Part shown: positions 46,561 to 57,959 of the stretch, piece by piece | How positions within the stretch are numbered: position 1 is the stretch's first letter | Layout of the letters: every line of letters starts with the position of its first letter | Source: Emiliania huxleyi CCMP1516 | Lineage: Eukaryota; Haptophyta; Isochrysidales; Noelaerhabdaceae | DNA length: 64,000 nt | NCBI RefSeq assembly: GCF_000372725.1 | Contig: NW_005200960.1 | Coordinates: 40,372-104,371, forward strand | Direction of reading: 5' to 3' | Notes under the pieces: model-generated | What the model saw: the letters and a program-made list of their open reading frames with translations, nothing else | Databases searched by the model: none | What the model was told of the DNA's origin: nothing | Translations under genes and position numbers: made by a program

Positions 46561-49500
46561 TCACTTCAGGCCGCTCGGGTTTTTCTCGATGAACTGGTTG
46601 ATCCACTCTGACGTGACGGACTTCGGCCGTTCGAGCGGCAAGCCTGAGGCGGTAGTCGCGGGCTCGGAGGTGGGGCGGGGCGGGCCGCGGCGGTGCAAAC
46701 GGCGGCCGAGGGCTATCTCTCGGCCATCTCTCGGCTATCTCTCGCCGAGGGCGCGGTCCCAGAACAGCTGCGCGAGGACGCCAAACCCGCGCCCGAGGCC
46801 AAATAGCACCTAAGGAAGGGGCGAGTCTCGTTCGGGGCGGGGCCCTCCCTTGGCCGCTGCGGAGGGCGGTGTGCTGCCGTGTAGTAGTCGTACTTGTCGA
46901 AGCCATAGTGCATGAGCAGCACGCCGGAGTGCGAGTCGACGTTCGGGTACATGCGGCAAGTTAGGTAGGCGGGCAAGCCCCGCGGCGGGGAGGGGGGGGC
47001 GCACGGGTTCTTTGTCTTCCCGTGCTCGGTGAGCACGCCCGGCATCACCTGGTAGACGGTGTTGACCACCTTGAAGAGCTCGTCCTCGGGGAAGTGCCTG
47101 GCGGGGTCAGGGTCAGGGTCAGGGTCAGGGTCAGGGTCAGGGTCAGGGTCAGGGTCAGGGTCAGGGTCAGGGTCAGGGTCAGGGTCAGGGTCAGGGTCAG
47201 GGTCAGGGTCAGGGTCAGGGTCAGGGTCAGGGTCAGGGTCAGGGTCAGGGTCAGGGTCAGGGTCAGGGTCAGGGTTAGGGTTAGCCCTCGGGGAAGTGCC
47301 TGGCGGGGGGCGGCGGCGAGTGGGGCGGGGGAGGGCGGCGTGAGGCCGTCTCGAGGCCGCTTCGGGCGTGGCTCACTTGAGCGCAAACTCGCGCTGCGAC
47401 GTGTAGCGCGGGTCCGTCTTGCGAAGCACGGCGTGGCCATACCCCGGGATGACCTTGCCGGAGTTGAGCGTGTTCCACGCGAACTCTGTGATCGACTCTG
47501 GCGTGACGGGCTTGCCCTCCGCCTTGAGGGTCGCCTGACCAGTCGCGGGGCGGTGCGGTGCCGTGGGTCGAGCGAGACCCCTACACCCCCTCCTCCCTCC
47601 GGGGACCCCTACCCCCCCCCCCCTCCTACACCCCCCCCTCCCCCCTCCCTCCGGGCCCCCTCCTCCCTTCCTTCGGCCGCTGACTGCGCCTTCAGGCCGG
47701 CAGCCCGAGCAAGCGCCTCCGGGTCGGCGCGTCTGGAGAGCGCCCGAGGGAACCCGCGAGAGGGTCCAGAGAGTGTCCAGGGAGGGTCTAGGAAGGGTCT
47801 AGGGAGGGTCTAGGAAGGGTCTAGGGAGGGTCTAGGAAGGGTCTAGGAAGGGTCTAGGAAGGGTCTAGGGAGGGTCTAGGGAGGGTCTAGGAAGGGTCTA
47901 GGGAGGGTCTAGGGAGGGTCTAGGGAGGGTCTAGGGAGGGTCTAGGGAGTGTCTAGGGAGGGTCTAGGGAGTGTCTAGGGAGTGTCTAGGAAGTGTCTAG
48001 GGAGGGTCTAGGGAGGGTCTAGGGAGTGTCTAGGAAGTGTCTAGGGAGTGTCTAGGGAGTGTCTAGGGAGTGTCTAGGGAGGGTCTAGGGAGGGTCTAGG
48101 GAGTGTCTAGGAAGTGTCTAGGGAGTGTCTAGGGAGTGTCTAGGGAGTGTCTAGGAAGTGTCTAGGGAGGGTCTAGGGAGGGTCTAGGAAGTGTCTAGGA
48201 AGGGTCTAGGGAGGGTCTAGGGAGGGTCTAGGGAGGGTCTAGGAAGTGTCTAGGGAGTGTCTAGGGAGTGTCTAGGAAGTGTCTAGGGAGGGTCTAGGGA
48301 GGGTCTAGGGAGGGTCTAGGGAGGGTCTAGGGAGTTCTAGNNNNNNNNNNNNNNNNNNNNNNNNNNNNNNNNNNNNNNNNNNNNNNNNNNNNNNNNNNNN
48401 NNNNNNNNNNNNNNNNNNNNNNNNNNNNNNNNNNNNNNNNAGAGGGAGAGGTAGGGGTCGGGGAGGGTCGATCCGACAAGGTGGCAGGTGGGCGCCTGGC
48501 GGGAGGGAGCGTGTGGTCCGGGAGGTTTGGATTTGGGTTAGGGTTAGGGTGAGGGGTAGGGGTAGGGGTAGGGTTGGGGTTAGGTTAGGGAGCGTGGTCC
48601 GGGAGGTGTGCGATGAGCGGTCAAGCCGAGTCACGCTCCAGTGCGGCCTCGGTGTGGAGAGGACAGGGCAGGCAGCGCAGCGGGGAGGCTTGGCGGGGGT
48701 GTGAGTGGTGGCAGAAGGGGAGGTGAGGGAGAGGGTGGGCGGAGGGTGTGCGCCGACGCGTTTCCGCCCTCGTGGTCCGTGTGGATGGTGATGTAGAGCC
48801 GCATCAGCTCGTGGAAGCCCTTGTCGCCCGCAAACTTTTCGCCGAGCATGTTGCAAAAGTTGGCGGCGTAGTCGAGGCTGGCGTCGTACTGGTTCATCTG
48901 GCGGGCGGTGGGGCGGAGTCCGGCGGGTGGGCGGGGCGAGCAGGGCCGGCTATGTGTCTCGGTGTGGCAGTGAGGGGCAGCAGTGCGGCGGCGAGTGGCA
49001 CACAGTGTGGAGGAGGCAGTTGAGCAGGGGAAGGGGGGAGGAGAGAGGGGAGGAGAGAGGGGAGGAGAGAGGGGAGGAGAGAGGGGAGGAGAGAGGGGAG
49101 GAGAGAGGGGAGGAGAGAGGGGAGGAGAGAGGGGAGGAGAGAGGGGAGGAGAGAGGGGAGGAGAGAGGGGAGGAGAGAGGGGAGGAGAGAGGGGAGGAGA
49201 GAGGGGAGGAGAGAGGGGAGGAGAGAGGGGAGGAGAGAGGGGAGGAGAGAGGGGAGGAGAGAGGGGAGGAGAGAGGGGAGGAGAGAGGGGAGGAGAGAGG
49301 GGAGGAGAGAGGGGAGGAGAGAGGGGAGGAGAGAGGGGAGGAGAGAGGGGAGGAGAGAGGGGAGGAGAGAGGGGAGGAGAGAGGGGAGGGGCGGTGGAGA
49401 GAGTGGAGGCTGCGGAGAGGGTGGGGGTGCGCACCTTGGCCCCCGCCCGCCCCCCCTCTGGGTAGTAGGTGCAGCGGAAGATGAGTGCGCAGATCTCCGG

Positions 49501-50365
49501 CATCCTCGCGAGGAGGTTCATCATGTCCTCGTACACGTGGTCCTGCGCCAACAGCGGGCGGGGCGGGGCGAGGCGACGGGTGGGAGGGGAGGGCGGGCGG
49601 AGGGCGGAGACGCCGCGGAGAGCGCGGCGCCCAGTAGAGGGTCTTGTTGGTCCCTTCCGCGTACTTCTGCGCGAAGACCGACTCCGTCTGCAGCGCGAGG
49701 ATGGCAGACGAGAGCTGCGTCATCGGGTGCATCCCCTCCGGGAAGGAGCGAATCATACTCTCCACGTGAGCCGGAAGCTTCGCGCGCGAGTGCAGCTCCG
49801 CCGTCACCGAGTCGGCCTGCTCCTTGGTGGGCACCTCGCCCGTCAGCAGGAGCCACAGCATGCCCTCAGGTATCGGCTCCTACGGCCTCAAGCGGCGCCC
49901 CGTCAGCCGCACGGCAGAGGCGAGTGCAGCGCCGCCGCGTGCGTGCCTCTTTGGTGACGCTGCCGACGCCGGAGTGGGTCGGGAGCTTCTCCTGCAGCTC
50001 GGGGATGGTCAACCCGCGGAAGCGGATGCCCTCCATCGCGTCGAGCTGCGACGTCTCCCACAGCATGCACTTGATTGAGCGTGCCCCGCCGATCAGCTGG
50101 TCAATCGTCACCTTGTCGACAATCTGGGCCGGCGAGAGAGGCCTCAGAGCGACGCGGGAGGGCGCGAAGGGGCACGGCTGCGGTGCGTTTCGGATGGGGC
50201 GGGGCCGGCTGCCTTGGCGCCATGTTCCGTCTTGAGTTTCTTCAGCGCCGCCTGCTTCTCCGGCATGAGCTCGATCAGCCTCTGCTTGAGGAGCGAGTTA
50301 GAGGAGAGCGCCCGCGCCCCGACCGCGATCCGGCGGGTGGACGGCTTGGCGGCGTGGCGCAGCAT
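46561..50365 (-). CDS. CS: Mitochondrial citrate synthase
   Basis: Condenses acetyl-CoA and oxaloacetate in the TCA cycle. Stop at 46561. Exon 1 (50365-50213) has a mitochondrial presequence [20 protein letters not shown]; intron 1 is GC-AG. Exon 2 from 50123 reads [20 protein letters not shown], then [20 protein letters not shown]. Further exons: [100 protein letters not shown] (catalytic His in GHAVLR), [16 protein letters not shown] (catalytic Asp), and the end [20 protein letters not shown]. An assembly gap and four repeat arrays sit in its introns. One mid exon may lie in the gap. Confidence 0.95.
47084..47308. repeat. (GGGTCA)n array flanked by identical 23-bp direct repeats
   Basis: CCTCGGGGAAGTGCCTGGCG plus GGG occurs at 47084-47106 and 47286-47308. 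Between are about 29 GGTCAG units with two TTAGGG units at one end. On the minus strand the repeat is acceptor CCAG plus exon bases GCACTTCCCCGAGG, so the exon boundary is present twice. Confidence 0.95.
47757..48340. repeat. Minisatellite of (GGGAGGGTCTA)n / (GGGAGTGTCTA)n, about 580 bp
   Basis: Roughly fifty 11-bp units with variants GGAAGGGTCTA and GGAAGTGTCTA. It runs into the assembly gap, so its true length is unknown. It lies in a citrate synthase intron. Confidence 0.97.
48341..48440. other. Assembly gap of 100 N
   Basis: Interrupts the minisatellite inside the citrate synthase gene. Confidence 0.99.
48505..48607. repeat. Telomere-like GGGTTA/GGGGTA array flanked by 20-22-bp direct repeats
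   Basis: GGGAGCGTGTGGTCCGGGAG at 48505 recurs as GGGAGCGTGGTCCGGGAGG at 48588, with GGGTTAGGGTTAGGG and GGGGTA units between. Confidence 0.88.
49030..49392. repeat. (GGAGGAGAGAGG)n minisatellite, about 30 near-perfect 12-bp units
   Basis: Very uniform, which suggests recent expansion. In a citrate synthase intron whose donor is GTGCGCAC after the PEGGRAGAK exon. Confidence 0.97.
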
Positions 50366-51378
50366 ATCGCGCGGGAGGCAACGGGATGCAGCAGCGATTC
50401 GGGCACCCCTGCGGCGCCGCCCTCCGCCGACTCGGCGAAGTGAAGTGGACGCCGCGAGTTTTTTATTACAATCGAGATCGGATTTCCCCGCCTACAACCT
50501 TGAGCACTTGAGCACTGGATAGGGTCGATGCCGCGTGGTACGGGACCCCACCAACCTAGCGTTCCAAGAAAGAAGAAAGTAAGATGCGCATCACCCTCCC
50601 AGGACGCCGCCAGCCAGCCTCTCGCGCCAGCCTTTGATCTTAGGAATTGCTAAAAATCTCTTCTTGATCTTCGCGGGCGAACTGGCGCTCTGGTTGATGA
50701 ACTGGTTCGGTGAACTCGCGGTTCGTTCGACGTTCGGTTTCGGAGTTCGCTCTAGACGGCATCCCCTTGGTTCGCTGCATGGTTCGGTCGTTCGCCCTTG
50801 GGTGCCCGAACCCTCCGAACTACTCGAGTAGTTCGTGAACTCGAGCCTGTTCTTTTCTCCCCCCCCCCCCACCCACCCGCTTCACACCCGCAGGGCGAGC
50901 AATACCACGGAAAGTTCGAATAGTTCGTCTGAACTGCGAACGGGGAAATCAAACCCTGCTTGCTGGCAATGGGCAGCCAAACAAAGGCGGCGAGCAAAAC
51001 CTGTGTGGCGGCCAGCCCAACGCGAAACGGCTAGCTACTCGAGTAGCGATACTCGAGTTCCCCTACTCGAGTAGCGCCGTTCTCCCCAACATCAGATAGG
51101 GGTTTGGCACCGCGAAGACAGAGAGACAGAGGAGCTCCTGCGGAACTGGGAGTTTACCATGCTTGTGCAGGGCGTGAACTGCCGCGCCAACGCCGTGGGG
51201 GACCAGGGTGTATCCGCAACTTGCGCAGAGCTCTACCACGGCGTTGGCGCGACTACGCTTGGTTGCGTGTGGTCACGTACTCGTAACGTTCGTTGATGAA
51301 GAGAGCGTCTGACCTCGCGTGAGCTCGGATCGACCGCCGGACTCAGTGGACACTGGACACTCCGTGGCACCTCGATCC
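50366..51378. other. Intergenic between divergent citrate synthase and pyrophosphatase genes
   Basis: 50498-50518 has CTTGAGCACTTGAGCACTGG. 50660-50960 is rich in GTTCG/CGAAC units, including the palindrome CGAACTACTCGAGTAGTTCG-like core at 50810-50832. 51035-51075 has three CTACTCGAGTAG-type palindromes. No gene seen. Confidence 0.5.
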
Positions 51379-53105
51379 ATGGATTCTCTCGACATGGCGC
51401 AGTGCGTCAACGGCGGCATTGAGCCGCTGGCGAGCGGCGCCCTCACCACGCCCATCATCGTGGCCACCGGCATCATCGGTCCGCGCTCTCCCAGCCGCGC
51501 TCTCCCAGCCCTCACGGCTCGGCGGCGGCGTCGCCACCGCAGCGTGACTCCCTTGCCGCCGCGTGTGCCCTCCCTTGCTTCGATGGGCGTCCGTCACGCG
51601 TGCCGCGCCTCCCCCCAGGCATCGTCTTCTCGATCTTCCTCCTGCGCCAGGTCGCGTCCGTCCTCCTCGACGTGACTTCCGCCCCGGGCGCCACGCGCAC
51701 AGCCGACTCGGCGGAGCAGAACACCAAGCTGGTCGAGCTGTACCGCGCCATCACGGTTGGCGCCTCCGCCTTCCTCAACGCCGAGTACAAGCTCTGCGCC
51801 CTCTTCGTCGCCGTCGTCTCGGTCGGCATCACCCTCCTCATCTCGTGGGCGACCAAGGACCCGGCGACCGGCGAGTGGGCGTGGACGTCGGGCCTCATCT
51901 CCGCGCTCTCCTTCTTCGTGGGCGCGGTCACCTCGATGGTCTCCGGCTTCATCGGCATGCGCGTCGCCGTCTTCTCCAACGCGCGCTGCACCGTCGGCGC
52001 CTGCGCGCCCGCTCCGCACGGCTGGACGCACTCGTTCAACACCGCCTTCCGCGCCGGTGGCGTGATGGGCTTCTCGCTCACTGGCGTGGCGCTGCTCTCG
52101 CTCTACGCGCTCATCCTCGGGCTGCGCCCCCTCTTCGGCTCAGAGCAGACCGACCTCATGCACCTCTTCGAGTGCATCGCCGGCTTCGGCCTCGGCGGCT
52201 CGTCCATCGCCATGTTCGGCCGCGTCGGCGGAGGCATCTACACAAAGGCGGCGGACGTGGGCGCCGACCTGGCGGGCAAGGTGGTTGAGAACCTGCCCGA
52301 GGACGACCCGCACAACCCGGGCACCATCGCCGACAACGTGGGCGACAACGTCGGCGACGTGGCGGGCATGGGCTCCGACCTCTTCGGCTCGTTTGGCGAG
52401 GCGAGCTGCGCCGCCCTCCTCGTCGGCGCCTCGTCGCCGATGATCGTCGCCGCCGGCTGGGGCGCGCTCATGTTCCCGCTCGCGCTCTCGGGCGTGGGCA
52501 TCCTCGTCTGCATGGCCACCTCCTTCGTCGCCACCGACCTGATGCCCGTCCGCGACGAGAAGGGCATCGAGTCGGCCCTCAAGATGCAGCTGCTCGTCTC
52601 GACGCTGCTGATGACGCCGTGCGTCTACGCGCTCGCCGTGACGCTGCTCCCCGCCGCGACGTGCGGCATGTGCGTCGGCGGCTTCGTCGTCGGAGGCGTC
52701 TGCTCCTCGCCGCTCAAGGCCTTCTTCTGCGTCGGCTTCGGCCTGTGGGGCGGCTGCGTCATCGGCTTCGTCACCGAGTACTACACGTCCTTCTCGTACA
52801 CGCCAGTGCAGGAGGTCGCCAACGCCTGCCGCACCGGCGCCGCCACCAACGTGATCTACGGGCTCGCGCTCGGCTACAAGTCCGCCATCGTCCCCGTCTT
52901 CGTCGTCGCCTTCATCGTCTTCGGCGCCCACTCCCTCGCCGGCTTCTACGGCATCTCGCTCGCCGCGCTCGGCATGCTTGCCACCCTCGCCACCTGCCTG
53001 TCGATCGACGTGTACGGCCCGGTCTGCGACAACGCGGGCGGCATCGCCGAGATGTGCGAGCTGCACCCGTCCGTCCGCGAGAAGACGGACGCGCTCGACG
53101 CCGCG

Positions 53106-53149
<44 letters not shown>

Positions 53150-54167
53150 CGCCTGCCTCGTCGGCCTCGCCCTCTTCGGCGCCTTTGTGACGCGCCTCTC
53201 GGCCGAGGGCGGCATCACGACCGTCGACCTGCTCGACCCGATCACCTTCGCCGGCCTGCTCGTCGGCGCGATGCTGCCCTACTGGTTCTCGGCCATGACC
53301 ATGAAGTCGGTCGGCATGGCCGCCAACGCGATGGTCATCGAGATCAAGCGCCAGTTCGACGCCAACCCGAACCTGCTCATCCCCAACCACCCCGACCGGC
53401 CCGACTACGACACGTGCATCAAGATCTCGACCGACGCGTCGCTGCAGGAGATGATCGCGCCGGGCGCCCTCGTCATGCTCTCGCCCGTCCTCTGCGGCGT
53501 CTGCTTCGGCACGCGCTGCGTCACCGGCCTGCTCGCGGGCGGCATCGCCTCCGGCATCCAGATGGCGATCTCGTCGTCCAACACGGGCGGCGCGTGGGAC
53601 AACGCTAAGAAGTACATCTCCAAGGGCGCGATGGACGAGCTCATCGGCCAGCTCGAGCCCGAGACGGTCGACGGCACCGGCAAGGTCCAGACCAAAAAGT
53701 CGCAGATCTTCAAGGCGGCCGTCACGGGCGACACGGTCGGCGACCCGCTCAAGGACACGTCCGGCCCGGCGCTCAACATCCTGATGAAGCTGATGGCCAT
53801 CATCTCGGTCGTCTTCGCCGAGCTCTTCATGGCAGTCAACCAGGGCGGCGGCCTCATCGGCCCCTACGTCGCCGCCGCGCCCAAGGTTGCCACCGCCGCC
53901 GAGCTCCTCCTCATGAACACCGTCGCGATGCCCGCCGCCGCGCCCGCCGTCGTCGGCTCGGCGGTCGCCGGCCCCACCACCATCTTCGCCGTCTTTGTCG
54001 GCGGCGCGCTGCTCGGCATGGGCGCGCTCGCCGCCGGCCAGCGCGCTGCCAAGCCCTCCGCGTCGACGATCAAGTCCGTCTCGCTGACCGAGCCCCTCCT
54101 CGTCGCTCGCGCCGCGGGCATCGAGAGTACGCCCTTCCAGGGCGCCGCCCGCCCGGCCGCCTGCTGA
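51379..54167 (+). CDS. Vacuolar-type H+-translocating inorganic pyrophosphatase, K+-dependent type I
   Basis: Uses pyrophosphate to pump protons into vacuoles or related compartments. Exon 1 51379-51478, GT-AG intron, exon 2 51619-54167; 882 residues, slightly longer than plant V-PPase. The substrate site is DVGADLAGKVVENLPEDDPH and NPGTIADNVGDNVGDVAGMG; the second acidic site near DVYGPVCDNAGGIAEMCEL; the third near GDTVGDPLKDTSGPALNILM. GNTTAAIGKGFAIG has Ala where K+-independent type II enzymes have Lys, so type I is predicted. About 16 membrane segments. The start chosen is MDSLDMAQ; an upstream GTG in frame is less likely. Codon use is strongly biased to C/G, as for a highly expressed gene. 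Confidence 0.96.
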
Positions 54168-54742
54168 GCGGCACCCTTCAGAGGCGGTCGCTCCGGGGCG
54201 CCCCCCTCCCCTAGCTCTCCCCTCCCTCTGTTCACGGCAGGAGGGGGGGAGGGCGACGCCCGCCCGCTCGTGTGTGATGATCGGCGGTACTCGGGTCTGC
54301 CTTCCCCCGCCGGCCTCGCCCCCCTCTACCCCCGCGCACGCTGCGGGCGACACGCGCCGAGTACAGGGAGATGTTCGCCGTGGACCCGTCTCCCGTGGGT
54401 CTCGGCTCTGATGACTGGCCTCTCCCCACCCCACTGGCCCTGCCGAGACGCGAGAGAATGTAGCGAGTAGTGTACGTCGGATCTCCTGAGCTTTACTGTC
54501 AGCTCCATCCTTTCGTACATACATTTTCCCGCGATAATTTAATTCCAGACCCCACTCACACATGTTTTGCACACGTCAACTCCCTGCGGCTGGCCTCTGG
54601 CGAGACCCGAGAGCGAGACGCTGGGCGGGGCAAACAACCAATATGAATATCCTCAAACACAATCCTTTTGCTTTTCGCCCGCGAGATCCGACCCCGCTGT
54701 GGACTCCCCCCCGCCGAGACTGTGCTCTCACCCGCAAACGCG
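54168..54742. other. Intergenic between convergent genes, nothing recognised
   Basis: No supported feature apart from C-rich tracts. Confidence 0.5.
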
Positions 54743-55894
54743 TCACTTCCTCTTGCCTCCTTTGCTGGCCTTGGCCGCCGCCTTGCTCTTGACCTTTGCG
54801 GTGGCCTTGCCCTTGCCGATGCCTCCCCCTCCGGGCGCCGGTTTCGCCTTTTTGGCGAGCTTCGAGCCGCCGCTGCCCGACACCTTCGCCTTGCGGTTGT
54901 TCCCCTCCGCCTCGAGCCGCGCGATCTTGGCCGCCTTGCCAGAGTCGATCGCCTTGGCGCGCACCGTCGTCCGCGCCGCGTCCTCGGGGAAGAGCTTGCC
55001 CGCCACCGCGGCCGTCCGCGCCGCGTCTGCTGCCGTGTCGGCGCGCGACGTGGCCGAGGCATACTGCTTCCGCTTGCCCCGCTCCTTGGAAGGCTCGTGC
55101 TCCAGCTGCCGGTCGAATCGCCCCGCCGACGCGGTCGAGACCTGCGTCGTCCGGATCGCGCGCGACAGGTACTCTTTCTTCTCCGACGCCGCGCCGAGGT
55201 CGCGAGCGATCACCGACGAGCCGAGCGAGCCTCCGGCGCCCGCCGCGGCGCCCTTCCCGCGCGAGGTGAGGCCGGCGGCGTGGGCCGCCTCGAGACGGTT
55301 GCGCTCCTCCTGCCGCTTCTGCTTCGCGCGCGCCTCGCCCCGCTTCCCGGCCGCGGCCTCGAACGGGTCGGTCGAGCCGTCCTCGCCCGGCTTCGCAGGG
55401 ACGAGCCACGTCTTGAGCGGGTCGTCCTGCTTGTTGGCGCGGCCAAAGCCGTACCGCGGGGCCCACTGGCCGGCGGCCTCGTCCCACACCATCTTGGACC
55501 GCTTCTTCTTGACGATGCCCTTCTCCGCCGCGAACTTCTCCCAGCGCGTCTGCGGCCGCGGCTTTGGCAGCGGCTTCTCACGCGGCAGCTGCGTCGTGGG
55601 CGGGGGAAGGCGGATGACCGCCTTGCTCTCCTGCGACGCGAGGATCGCGTACAGCCGGTTCGCCATCAGCTGCGCGTTGTCGCGCGCCGTTTCGAGCAGG
55701 TGCGCCTCGGCGTCCGCCGAGAGCGCCTCTGCAGAGAGCGGCGCAGGGTCGAAGGCGGCAAGGTGCGCCAGGTCGTACTCGAGGTCGTCCTCCTTTTCCA
55801 CCTCGATGGACGGCCGCCCGCTGCTCGCCGCACGCTGCGCCAGGAGTTGCGCCACGTCGAGCCGGCCGTCACTAGAGGAGCCGGCGGTCGCCAT
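54743..55894 (-). CDS. RRS1: Rrs1, ribosome biogenesis regulator
   Basis: Nucleolar factor that loads 5S RNP onto pre-60S ribosomes. Single exon, 383 residues from the ATG at 55894. The core YDLAHLAAFDPAPL, then LARDNAQLMANRLYAI-like helix, then QLPREKPLPKPRPQTRWEKF and AAEKGIVKKKRSKMVWDEAA and QWAPRYGFGRAN matches Rrs1 closely (LPREKPLPKPK-T-WE-FAK-KGI, KR-MVWDE-G-W-PRWGY-R). The C-terminus is Lys-rich with a nucleolar-type tail (KKAKPAPGGGGIGKGKATAK). Upstream are repeated CAAGTGCTCC motifs and a CTTT-tailed repeat. Confidence 0.92.
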   Translation of the reverse strand: MATAGSSSDGRLDVAQLLAQRAASSGRPSIEVEKEDDLEYDLAHLAAFDPAPLSAEALSADAEAHLLETARDNAQLMANRLYAILASQESKAVIRLPPPTTQLPREKPLPKPRPQTRWEKFAAEKGIVKKKRSKMVWDEAAGQWAPRYGFGRANKQDDPLKTWLVPAKPGEDGSTDPFEAAAGKRGEARAKQKRQEERNRLEAAHAAGLTSRGKGAAAGAGGSLGSSVIARDLGAASEKKEYLSRAIRTTQVSTASAGRFDRQLEHEPSKERGKRKQYASATSRADTAADAARTAAVAGKLFPEDAARTTVRAKAIDSGKAAKIARLEAEGNNRKAKVSGSGGSKLAKKAKPAPGGGGIGKGKATAKVKSKAAAKASKGGKRK

Positions 55895-55960
55895 GGAGGT
55901 CCGCGTGCCCAGAGTGAGCACGGAAAAAAATGGAGTGATCCAAGTGCGCCAAATCCCTGC

Positions 55961-56090
55961 ACCGTTCTCCCATCCCTCCCTTGGGTTGTGTGTTTTCTTT
56001 CTTTCTTTCTTTTCTGCTTTGTGCTCCAAGTGTGAACTGCACTGCAAGTGCTCCAAGTGTGAACTGCACTGCAAGTGCTCCAAGTGCCAG
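55961..56090 (+). repeat. CTTT-tailed repeat followed by CAAGTGCTCCAAGTGTGAACTG units
   Basis: 55961-56014 is a copy of the CTTT family (CCATCCCTCCCTTGGGTTGT). 56019-56090 has three copies of GTGCTCCAAGTG, two within a 24-bp repeat GTGCTCCAAGTGTGAACTGC. It lies 70-200 bp upstream of RRS1. Confidence 0.8.
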
Positions 56091-56159
56091 GCAGCGGACT
56101 GGCGCGCACTGGCACTAGCACAGGTACACCACAGAATTGAGTGGGCAGACGATGCCGCC

Positions 56160-57360
56160 AAGTGAAGCCGTGATGCGTGAACAACCTCCCGCCTCCCGTC
56201 CGTGGGCGTGCGTGGCCGTGCCTGCCCTGTCCCCAATCTGAGGGAGGGTGTAGAGGATGTAGAGGTGTAGAGCGCTGTAGAGCTGTAGAGATGTAGAGCG
56301 CTGTAGCGCTGTAGAGCTCTACATCCCCGCCGCGGGACGAAGCGCCTCCGTTGTAGCGCGATGTAGAGGCGCTCTAACGTGAAATCTCTTTTTCGAACCA
56401 CCAAAACTCGCTGCACCCAGGTGCAGGTGCAGGTGCAGGTGCAACAAGTTTGCGCCGGGCCCTCTAGCGCCGCGCGCTGGCCCCGGCTGCGTCCCCGCGT
56501 GGCCTGCCCGATGGCGTGGTACCCGCCCTCCACCCACCTCCCCGCGCGGGGCCGCTCCGGGGCGACCCGGGCGCCCTCCGACCAAACTGCCACACTACTA
56601 TATAACAACAAACTCTGAGACCTCGTACGTCCGCCGCAATTCGGACAATGTCTGGTCCCAACACGCGCCATATGACGCCCACCGCCGCCGCGTTGGGCGG
56701 CGCAGGGGCTGCTCAAAAGCCCCCTTCCCCCCGCCCCCAGCATCTAGGGACCCTCCACACACACACAACATCTCCAACCAAGTGCTCCATTAGACAGAAG
56801 CGGAGAGTCGAGAGAGAACCAAGTGCTCCATTAGACAGAAGCGGAGAGTCGAGAGAGAGCGCGCCGAGAGGCGGCGCGCTCTTTCCCCGGCGGGATTGGG
56901 GATAAAGCCGTAACCCGTAAGGGTTAAAAGGCTCTTGCGTCTTGGTTGGCTGGCTCTTGCGAGGGGGTGGGGCGGGGGGTGCTCATATGCTCACAACGCG
57001 GCGTGCTGCGCCGAGCTCGTCGTCGGCGTGGCCCTGGCTGGCTGCGCGCTGGCCTGGCCCTGGGCGGTTGCGGGTTGCGGTTGGGGCCGGAGGGCGGGGG
57101 GGGGGGGGGCACCGGGCTGCTGGGGTCTCGAGGCTGGGGTGTGGACACACAAAACACGAGCGCGTGAGAGGTGATAGAGAAGCTTCGCTGATCGTACTGT
57201 ACTGACGTAATGTGTGCACAGCCAGTGACGTCATACGTGGATTCACGTATACTTCAGAGTCGCGGTCCGCCAGTCTGCACCTCGCGAGGTCTCCACGGTC
57301 CATCCACGCGCGCACACCACACGCATGGAGGTCCGACTGTGGGGCGGCGTACTGCGCAGC
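56160..57360. other. Intergenic with small tandem repeats
   Basis: 56252-56345: TGTAGAG / GCGCTGTAGAG repeats. 56410-56440: (GTGCAG)n. 56776-56858: a perfect 45-bp tandem duplication starting ACCAAGTGCTCCATTAGACA. No gene I can support. Confidence 0.5.
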
Positions 57361-57601
57361 TCACTGGTTCTTCTTCTGTGCGGGCGGGGTCTCGGCGAAC
57401 GCGAGCACCAAATACGCAACCACCACCGCCTGCACCGCCACGATTGCGGCTATGCCCGCGTACAGCACGCGGTCTGTGTGGCGGTGGACGCCGGCGCTCG
57501 GCAGCAGCGCGTAGCAGCCGCCCATCACGCCGAGTGGGACCGCCACCATCAAGCCCGTGAAGCGCACGAGCGTCCGAAAGGCCTTGATGTTTTCGCCGTC
57601 C
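57361..57601 (-). CDS. VMA21: VMA21-like V-ATPase assembly membrane protein, main exon
   Basis: ER chaperone for the V-ATPase proton channel. The exon starts at the acceptor CGCCCCAG (57601) and reads DGENIKAFRTLVRFTGLMVA and VPLGVMGGCYALLPSAG, then RVLYAGIAAIVAVQAVVVAY and LVLAFAETPPAQKKNQ. Two membrane helices with the L-F-T-LM-VP-G pattern and a lysine-rich C-terminus typical of ER retrieval fit VMA21. The short first exon could not be placed. Confidence 0.78.
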
Positions 57602-57959
57602 CTGGGGCGACGTGACGGCTGTGAGCGAGGCGGCGGGCGGCGGGCGGCGGGCGAGGGGAGATTGGCTCGCACTTGAGCAGCGCAATGAGGCCGGCGCTGC
57701 CGCCGCCAGCTCTCCACCGCGCCGATGCGCCGACGAGCACCGGATGCTGGAACGACCAAGGCGGGAACTTGCCGAGCGGCGGATCACTGACACAGGCCGG
57801 CGGCGCGTGAGTGCAGGCTGCGGGATGCCGGTGGCGTGGCAGTGGCGCGGTGTGGCGCACAATGTAATCTCGCTGCTGCTCGTCGCATCGTCGTCGCGGC
57901 TTGCCTCGCCGGTTGACATTCGCAGGGAGCAGCGAGCGAGCAGCGAGCGCGTGTGGCAC

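Noticed and set aside
47757-49392. Long open frames of (PPLS)n, (EERG)n and (GSGSG)n type over the minisatellites
   Set aside because: They exist because 6- and 12-bp repeats have no stop in any frame; they lie in citrate synthase introns.
52140-54572. 810-residue open frame on the minus strand opposite the pyrophosphatase
   Set aside because: Asp/Gly/Ala/Arg-rich mirror of a strongly C/G-biased gene; the plus strand has all V-PPase motifs.
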